Part shown: in pieces, positions 59,801-64,000 of the stretch
How the letters are laid out: each line of letters starts with the position of its first letter
Numbering within the stretch: position 1 is the first letter of the stretch
Source: Bacillota bacterium
GTDB lineage: Bacteria > Bacillota > Clostridia > Christensenellales > UBA1242
Direction of reading: 5' to 3'
DNA: 64,000 nucleotides
NCBI GenBank assembly: GCA_009784555.1
Contig: WRBO01000003.1
Coordinates: 22,060 to 86,059 of the forward strand
Program-made: the position numbers and the translations under genes
Notes under the pieces: generated by a model
Told to the model about the DNA's origin: nothing
The model's input: the letters and a program-made list of their open reading frames with translations, nothing else
Database searches by the model: none

Positions 59801-60112
59801 CCATGTGTTGAAAAGGTGTGTGTCCAAAATTCCGCTGGTTGCATTCGGACTGGTTTCTGCGGGTGACCATCCTGCGATGGTGGTGGTGAATCCTGTGGTG
59901 TCGCTGATGGTTGCATCGGCAAAGTTCCCATTGTTGATATTAATCTCGCGTGTGGCAAACGCTTGGGCCGCTTGTGTCGGTGCCTCGTGGTTAAAACGCT
60001 CGGTCGATGCGCTGACGTTAAATACGGTCGCATTGATAAACGAAAGGGGTAACGCAGCCACACAAAGCAACAGCGCAACACCCAAAGCAATTAATCTTCT
60101 TCTGTTAAACAT
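56882..60112 (-). CDS. Large surface protein with CBM-like modules, one membrane helix and a long acidic cytoplasmic tail
   Basis: A 1076-residue protein: signal peptide (about 1-36), then repeated modules opening with NGNF/NGMF and a Trp (REININNGNFADATISDTTG, then TPIPNGMFNVGTVSDVNMP) that look like carbohydrate-binding, galactose-binding-like jelly rolls. A membrane helix (about 920-945, WLIIPTIIMAAALIFALFAVLL) is followed by a 130-residue tail almost all Glu, Val and Thr (EEVVAEESEVSSEEVVEEE). The leader of about 65 bases has GAGGGAG before the ATG. The function is unknown. Confidence 0.8.
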   Translation of the reverse strand: MFNRRRLIALGVALLLCVAALPLSFINATVFNVSASTERFNHEAPTQAAQAFATREININNGNFADATISDTTGFTTTIAGWSPAETSPNATSGILDTHLFNTWRNNDDALANLPFLQHPPTQIAGGSGADNNVLAITTRGVNLPASAGYTTGVPLEFHADGFFIVEVDFYAVGGFGAMYLIPMSDDMLPDGTRTSIPALNHPFIHGGTGELAEGRSVWQRAMFFVQTDQRSGAEFNLGLWLGNRSIQTNGGVVYFDNASARSVTEEIFKRDLERRANYEAITLQIDLRQNDQVSEPYEYTIEDFSSERTMSEAHSEFAYTSQIPTMFNFEDVNFLHPHTGPLARNVIALSARNGNAYMRLSGFTINRSISYMISFYSLSSGNANMAIIDPREPDDVHEHFVPFGEVFPVFSGESDATQSRNGWTLNTVFITGEIFEDVDVDIEFWIGGPEQVMTGWLLVDDFQISRVSHQYMSQHEGSPNVQTIHMEQVATHTPIPNGMFNVGTVSDVNMPFPLRAADWELTAGNEEDTRSGIVNTDAEHWARSAGDPSNFANATNPGPVTTDLVPHANNNIFMLQNTAPTYQVLTSSTFSLHQGAYNLITFDMSTIHRPSEGLVLSAVIQFEHNGQTHEIARINMNRPVATGVNFTPSDWRSHGFVIKGSNFTSHNVQIAFIMGIEGIPASGPAATAFIDNVTLHEPFEFAPGHVSADLSSTMQFFGTDEDNAARISTQVTADNTLRINTVSHQHVVVRNNLTEDLYGSTEGSFYRYSFDFRIITDLAAVAITPDRYDGDPNFERPDDLEWGVNVSLSEFYGGFTNLRPADLMRMPTFTHDGWVTLHFYIRVDSSRQLQLVIEFGNEFYAVQGTVEIRNTNLEEIDQFFFNESRDLHDQAVAEDRHTNIAIAREHDRGYDPDDDDDEDTGPGAGRDRDLDWLIIPTIIMAAALIFALFAVLLRRYQRRRHYDQKHTSYAKDDAGVRGATKASPSLVAASAVEESPTDEEVEIVEETPDATEEEIVIEEETAPKAEEEVVAEESEVSSEEVVEEEAHVVEETPVEETTEEAATADEEVDEEKKED

Positions 60113-60304
60113 ACCACTCCCTCACAGCACCAGTTTGCCCAAAGGTGGGCAATACAATACCGATACTATACCATGGGGACGCATATTTTTGCAAGGACAA
60201 AACGGCCCTAATAATGATTAAAATCTTGTATACCCGACCCCCTAGGCAAGTGGTCGGTTTTGTGCTAGTTTGGACTTTAAGTAAAGTAATTTGGAGGACA
60301 CCGA

Positions 60305-61840
60305 ATGGACAAAGTCGCGCTGCTTGAATTGGGGCTTACCAGCATCCGTTTAACACTCTGCATGGTAAAGGATGGGGCGTACTATACCACTTATAAACAA
60401 ATATCGGAACAAATCGCAATCGACGAACACATCGCAAATGACAGCCTTATCAACAGTACAAAGATAAAGGAATGTGTAACCATCCTGCAAATGTACAAAA
60501 AGATTTGCGAATCCGAGGGGGTTTCACGATACTTGGCCGTTGCATGCGAAACTCTGACATGGGCAAAAAACTATCAATCATTTGTTGACGAATGCGGCAC
60601 GGCAATCGGCCTGGATTTCAAGATTCTGACGTCCCAGGACGAGGTCAACGCAATCTACACCGCCGTTACAAACACCTTGGACACACCAAAAGGCATTATC
60701 GTCAACATCACGGGCAACTCGGTTCGTGTTATCCACTATAACCGTCGAATAGTCCTGGACAGCGCAACGTTTGATTTGGGGTCATCCAGTCTCTTCCGCA
60801 AAGTAGGCGAGGACGGCGACGTCGTCACAAAGGGCATAGAGTTCTTTCGCGACCAATTAACAAAAAAGGCACCATTCCTGGCAACTCTGGACCCCGAGGC
60901 AACTATTGTCGGCGTGGGCGACGTGTTTACCTCATACGGACGACTGGCGCGCAAAATTTCAAAATCTGGTCTTGAAATGGAACATAACTATACAACTGAC
61001 TCTGACATGTTCAACCGCGTGTTTGAATTCCTGAAAACACTCGACCCCGAAAAACGCCAAAAACTAAAAGGCATCAGCGACCAACCGGTCTCAAACATCC
61101 TGGCTGGTCTCGCCATCATCTCTGCGATTTTGGAATATACACGTGTTCAAAACATCGTGGTGGGTAAAAGTTACCGTAACGTCGGCCTGATGTTCAACTA
61201 CGCACTTCCGCACACCCTGGAACGTCCTATCGCCGATATCTTGGGCTTCTCGCTCGACTCGGTCATCGACACGGTCGGCCTTAACAAAAAATTGTCGGAA
61301 CAAATGTACCAGGTCGGCCTTATGCTGTTCAAGCAACTAAAGGTTCTTCACAAACTCCCGCGTGGCTACGCAAAGGTCTTGCGCATCGCCGCCCACCTGT
61401 ACCAAATCGGCCGCAAACTAAATGCAATCAACCCTGAACGCGGCAACTTCCACGCAATCATGCTCTCACCTATAATGGGTTGCACACACAAAGACATCGT
61501 TCTTGCGGCCTTTGTCGCATCGGTAAAACGGTGGGAGGACTTTGACCTGGCTCAATGGCTCCGTTACAAAGACATCATGACCGAAGACGACCTCGACGCC
61601 GTGCGAAAATTGTCGAACATTCTGGCAATATCCGAGGCCCTGAACATCCGCAACCAAGAAATCGTAAAAGACATCAGCTGTGACATCCTCGGCGATTCGG
61701 TCATCCTCAAACTCATCACCGAAACCGACACCAAAAATATCAAGGTCGACCCATACGCGGCCTACATCGAAATATACTACGCCAAAAAATACTGCGGCGA
61801 GTTCAACAAATCCTTCAAGAAAAATCTAGAAATACTCTAA
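60305..61840 (+). CDS. Ppx/GppA-family protein with degenerate phosphate-binding motif
   Basis: A 511-residue two-part protein: an N-terminal actin-like Ppx/GppA domain (VALLELGLTSIRLTL at the start) and a C-terminal helical domain of the HD type (LRIAAHLYQIGRKLN, then AAFVASVKRWEDFD). The family loop, normally DIGGGSTE, reads NITGNSVRV here, and the HD pair is replaced by Leu-Tyr, so exopolyphosphatase or pppGpp hydrolase activity is doubtful. A binding or regulatory role is possible. GGAGG precedes the ATG. The extended -10 TGTGCTAGTTT resembles those of gyrB and the HAD gene. Confidence 0.82.
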   Translation: MDKVALLELGLTSIRLTLCMVKDGAYYTTYKQISEQIAIDEHIANDSLINSTKIKECVTILQMYKKICESEGVSRYLAVACETLTWAKNYQSFVDECGTAIGLDFKILTSQDEVNAIYTAVTNTLDTPKGIIVNITGNSVRVIHYNRRIVLDSATFDLGSSSLFRKVGEDGDVVTKGIEFFRDQLTKKAPFLATLDPEATIVGVGDVFTSYGRLARKISKSGLEMEHNYTTDSDMFNRVFEFLKTLDPEKRQKLKGISDQPVSNILAGLAIISAILEYTRVQNIVVGKSYRNVGLMFNYALPHTLERPIADILGFSLDSVIDTVGLNKKLSEQMYQVGLMLFKQLKVLHKLPRGYAKVLRIAAHLYQIGRKLNAINPERGNFHAIMLSPIMGCTHKDIVLAAFVASVKRWEDFDLAQWLRYKDIMTEDDLDAVRKLSNILAISEALNIRNQEIVKDISCDILGDSVILKLITETDTKNIKVDPYAAYIEIYYAKKYCGEFNKSFKKNLEIL

Positions 61841-61845
61841 AAACA

Positions 61846-61870
61846 AAAAGCCCCGTGATGGGGCTTTTTT
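61846..61870. terminator. Bidirectional terminator between converging genes
   Basis: AAAAAGCCCC, GTGAT loop, GGGGCTTTTTT, between the Ppx/GppA stop and the leftward SH3b gene. Confidence 0.9.
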
Positions 61871-61880
61871 GTTTATACAT

Positions 61881-62594
61881 CTAACTCACACTAACATACT
61901 GCTTTGAAACATACCCGAATCGGTTGAACGCAAAAACATACCACCAATCACCCTCATCGCCCAGTATCAAAATCCGCGACCCATTCGGCAAATTTGCAAC
62001 AACTTGCGCGTCCATCGATGGGGTTTCACGCATGTTCAAATTGCTGCCTTGCGTCTGGACGGTCGCCATACATGCCATGGTTGGCATCTTGCCGCAATTT
62101 GCTGGCGGTAACGGTGGAACAATCCCAATCGGTGGCACGGGCGTGACTGGCGGAAAGATTGGTGGGACAATGCCAATAGGGGGTACAGGGGTAACTGGGG
62201 GCGGACACTGGCATACTGGCGGCAAAACTCCAATAGGGGGCACAGGCATTACCACAGGAGGCGGGATAATTCCAATCGGCGGTACTGGGGTTACGATTGG
62301 CGGCGGAGGAATTACAATAGGTGGCTGCGGAATCTCTGGCCCCGTCTGCCCGTCGCAAATGCATAAAAACTGTGCGGATGCCCAACCGCTTTGTCCGTTG
62401 TGAAAAACCTGAACCCATCCATCCTGAACGGGGCTCATAATGGTCAAACTTGTGCCTCGCGGTACCGTGGTCATAACCGCGCCATTCGGCGACACGCGAA
62501 TGTTCAACCCGCCGTGTTGTGTACATACAACGCCCTGAACGGGCACGGGGTAGACCAAATTTGTAATTGGCCGATTGCAATGGTGGTTGTGCAT
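61881..62594 (-). CDS. Protein with two SH3b domains joined by a Pro-Ile repeat linker
   Basis: A 237-residue protein: first SH3b domain (about 28-84, GGLNIRVSPNGAVMTTVPRG and GWVQVFHNGQSGWASAQFL), then an 85-residue linker made of PVPPIGI/PPIV repeats, then a second SH3b domain (about 178-237, SNLNMRETPSMDAQVVANLP and WWYVFAFNRFGYVSKQYV). SH3b domains usually bind cell-wall peptides, but no clear signal peptide is visible; the N-terminus is His/Cys-rich (MHNHHCNRP). GGGAGGA precedes the ATG. Confidence 0.85.
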   Translation of the reverse strand: MHNHHCNRPITNLVYPVPVQGVVCTQHGGLNIRVSPNGAVMTTVPRGTSLTIMSPVQDGWVQVFHNGQSGWASAQFLCICDGQTGPEIPQPPIVIPPPPIVTPVPPIGIIPPPVVMPVPPIGVLPPVCQCPPPVTPVPPIGIVPPIFPPVTPVPPIGIVPPLPPANCGKMPTMACMATVQTQGSNLNMRETPSMDAQVVANLPNGSRILILGDEGDWWYVFAFNRFGYVSKQYVSVS

Positions 62595-62703
62595 ATGAAA
62601 ATCCTCCCTAATATAGAACTAGGATTTCTATATGAAAAGACACTCGCTCTGTGTGCATCATCTGCACCTCTAAAACTGTCAACAATCCCCTTGGCTCCAA
62701 CAA

Positions 62704-63660
62704 CTATGATTGCGTCTGAATAAACTTTGGACACAACTTGCATTGTTTCAAATGCATGGCGGCAAAGGTCGCGGCCACGGCTCCATCGGCACAGGCAGTT
62801 ACAATCTGCCTCACATGCTTCTCGCGAATATCTCCCGCGGCATAAACACCCTCAATGTTTGTCTCCATCTTTGGATTGGTCTTTACATAACCCGCACGCG
62901 ACAAATCTAACTTCCCCTTGAACAAAGCAGTAGACGGTGCCCGCCCAATCGCAACAAAAACACCATCACATGGAATAACGGTTTCAACTCCCGTTCCCGT
63001 ATGTTTAATCGTAATGGATTCTAAATTCTTCTCGCCCGAAATCTCTTTCACCGAATGCAAATGATGCACACCAATAACATTAGGCAACTTTGCCATCGCA
63101 TTCAAACTAACCGCATGCGCGGCAAAATCCTCGGTCACGTTAACAATGGTAATGGACTTGACAATAGGCGACAGGTACAAAACCTCCTCAACCGCACTAT
63201 TACCGCCGCCCACAACAACGATATCCCTATCCTTGTAAAACGCACCATCACACAGGGCACAATAATGTATGTTCCGCCCGTCAAACTTCTTCTCGCCGAT
63301 GGCACCCAATTTCCGTGGCCCCGCACCCGCACAAATAATAACCGTCTTCGCTGCAAACTCCGTGTCCGACGTCGTAACGGTATGCACACACTTTTCAAAC
63401 TCTATGTTGGCAATCTGGTCATAAACAATTTCAACACCCGACTTCTCGGTTTGTTCCATCATCGCCATCGCCAAATCGGCCCCACCAATCGACAGGAACC
63501 CTGGCATGTTCTCAACCGTCTCGGTCGATGTAATCTGCCCGCCACACACGCGCTCCTCGACAATAACTACCTTCTTACCCGCACGCGCCGCATACATCCC
63601 GGCCGTCATTCCCGCCGGCCCGCCACCAATAATCAAAACTTCCACATCCACTTTTTTCAT
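62704..63660 (-). CDS. trxB: Thioredoxin-disulfide reductase
   Basis: FAD flavoprotein that uses NADPH to reduce thioredoxin. The 318-residue protein has the FAD-binding IIGGGPAGMTAGMYAARAG, the redox pair CALC in NIHYCALCDGAFY, the NADPH motif VVGGGNSAVEEVLYL and the end GVYAAGDIREKHVRQIVTACADGAVAA. The length is normal. The -10 TATACT lies eight bases ahead of the ATG, so the message is nearly leaderless. The gene starts next to a repeat region. No trx gene is in the window. Confidence 0.95.
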   Translation of the reverse strand: MKKVDVEVLIIGGGPAGMTAGMYAARAGKKVVIVEERVCGGQITSTETVENMPGFLSIGGADLAMAMMEQTEKSGVEIVYDQIANIEFEKCVHTVTTSDTEFAAKTVIICAGAGPRKLGAIGEKKFDGRNIHYCALCDGAFYKDRDIVVVGGGNSAVEEVLYLSPIVKSITIVNVTEDFAAHAVSLNAMAKLPNVIGVHHLHSVKEISGEKNLESITIKHTGTGVETVIPCDGVFVAIGRAPSTALFKGKLDLSRAGYVKTNPKMETNIEGVYAAGDIREKHVRQIVTACADGAVAATFAAMHLKQCKLCPKFIQTQS

Positions 63661-63667
63661 CAGTCCG

Positions 63668-63697
63668 AGTATAACCCGTGCGACGTACGGAGCACAA
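63668..63697 (-). promoter_or_regulatory. Near-leaderless promoter of trxB
   Basis: On the minus strand TTGTGC (63697-63692), 18-base spacer, TATACT (63673-63668); the ATG at 63660 is at +8. Confidence 0.55.
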
Positions 63698-64000
63698 GTG
63701 AATAGTTGACATTAGTGTTCAAGGTTCTCGACCAAGGGGAGAGGTTCTTATAACCCGTGCGACAAAGGAGCACAAGGGAATAATTAAATTTTAATGTTCA
63801 AAGGTTCCCGAAGGGGTTCTTACCGCGAAGCACAAGGTTCCCGAAGGGGTTCTTACCGCGAAGCACAAGGTTCCCGCAGGGGTTCTTATCGCGAAGCACA
63901 AGGTTCCCGAAGGGGTTCTTATCGCGAAGCACAAGGTTCCCGAAGGGGTTCTTATCGCGAAGCACAAGGTTCCCGAAGGGGTTCTTATCGCGAAGCACAA
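63671..64000. repeat. 33-bp tandem repeat array running off the window, with degenerate units at its edge
   Basis: Six complete units start at 63801, 63834, 63867, 63900, 63933 and 63966, each AAGGTTCCCG-A/C-AGGGGTTCTTA followed by C/T-CGCGAAGCAC. Differences are single bases (TTACC or TTATC; one CGCAGG). Left of it, at 63721-63775, a longer degenerate unit has AAGGTTCTCGACC, AAGGGG, AGGTTCTTA and GGAGCACAA, and a fragment of the latter (ATAACCCGTGCGAC, GGAGCACAAG) is repeated at 63671-63698. No spacers, so not CRISPR. Confidence 0.88.

Noticed and set aside
63791..64000. Minus-strand frames encoding 11-residue repeats (CFAIRTPSGTL)
   Set aside because: A 33-bp repeat keeps several frames open at once; two frames are open here and neither has a start signal. 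Treated as DNA repeat.
63801..64000. CRISPR array
   Set aside because: The units are contiguous, with no unique spacers, and no cas gene is present.
1..64000. tRNA, rRNA, insertion sequences, prophage genes
   Set aside because: Looked for tRNA ends, transposase motifs and phage structural genes; none seen.

Overview
The window is a stretch of bacterial chromosome that looks like an anaerobic, spore-forming Bacillota, most likely class Clostridia. The evidence is SpoIIR, a SipL-like SPOCS/LysM spore-coat protein, Veg, a SpoVB/MurJ-type flippase, an oxygen-sensitive ribonucleotide reductase (NrdD/NrdG) and typical Firmicutes gene neighbourhoods. I cannot name a genus. No tRNA, rRNA, CRISPR array, transposase or prophage gene was seen.

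Layout. 1-2.8 kb: the end of the S13-S11-S4-RpoA-L17 operon. 2.8-5.3 kb: veg, sipL-like, spoIIR. 5.3-7.7 kb: a leaderless orphan gene, a structured-RNA locus, carbonic anhydrase and a DUF1275 membrane protein. 7.8-12.4 kb: one 1550-residue membrane-anchored coiled-coil protein with about 47 EKLVEV-type hexapeptides. 12.5-17.1 kb: a ComEC-like metallo-hydrolase, nrdD-nrdG behind three helically phased NrdR boxes, and a CAP lipoprotein. 17.1-22.9 kb: type IIA topoisomerase subunits, ruvX, a ferredoxin and a DUF1292 protein. 22.9-27.3 kb: a divergent regulator pair, a second structured-RNA locus, then rpsB-tsf and frr-uppS, with a small membrane protein between rpsB and tsf and no pyrH. 27.3-35.3 kb: unknown gene, LOG, asp23-nusB-xseA-xseB-maf, two phosphatases and recN. 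35.4-41.9 kb: a heterodimeric ABC exporter, the third RNA locus, a VTT membrane protein and mgtE. 42-52.8 kb: a 1671-residue envelope protein, two wHTH-TM proteins, uvrB and uvrA. 52.9-64 kb: DUF4363/DUF421 behind three DnaA boxes, a flippase, a cluster of single-pass envelope proteins, a Ppx/GppA relative, an SH3b protein, trxB and a 33-bp tandem repeat that runs off the end.

The most interesting signal is not a protein. Three intergenic loci (5916-6186, 23375-23698, 39034-39443) share the same promoter layout (TGTCA, 14 bp later TTGAC, 16 bp spacer, TACnnT), a strongly folded and variable middle, two A-rich C8-C9 tracts 31-34 bp apart, and a terminal hairpin running from AAG to CGAAC. They look like three members of one small-RNA family that I do not recognise.

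Other cross-cutting signals: at least eleven genes have a -10 hexamer only 6-9 bases from the start codon, which implies leaderless mRNAs. A palindrome with core ATATTGTG recurs, usually just after stop codons (maf, the HAD gene, uvrB, uvrA). A 22-bp palindromic repeat occurs both inside ruvX and at a gene end near 28.7 kb. All calls come from reading the sequence; no database search was run.
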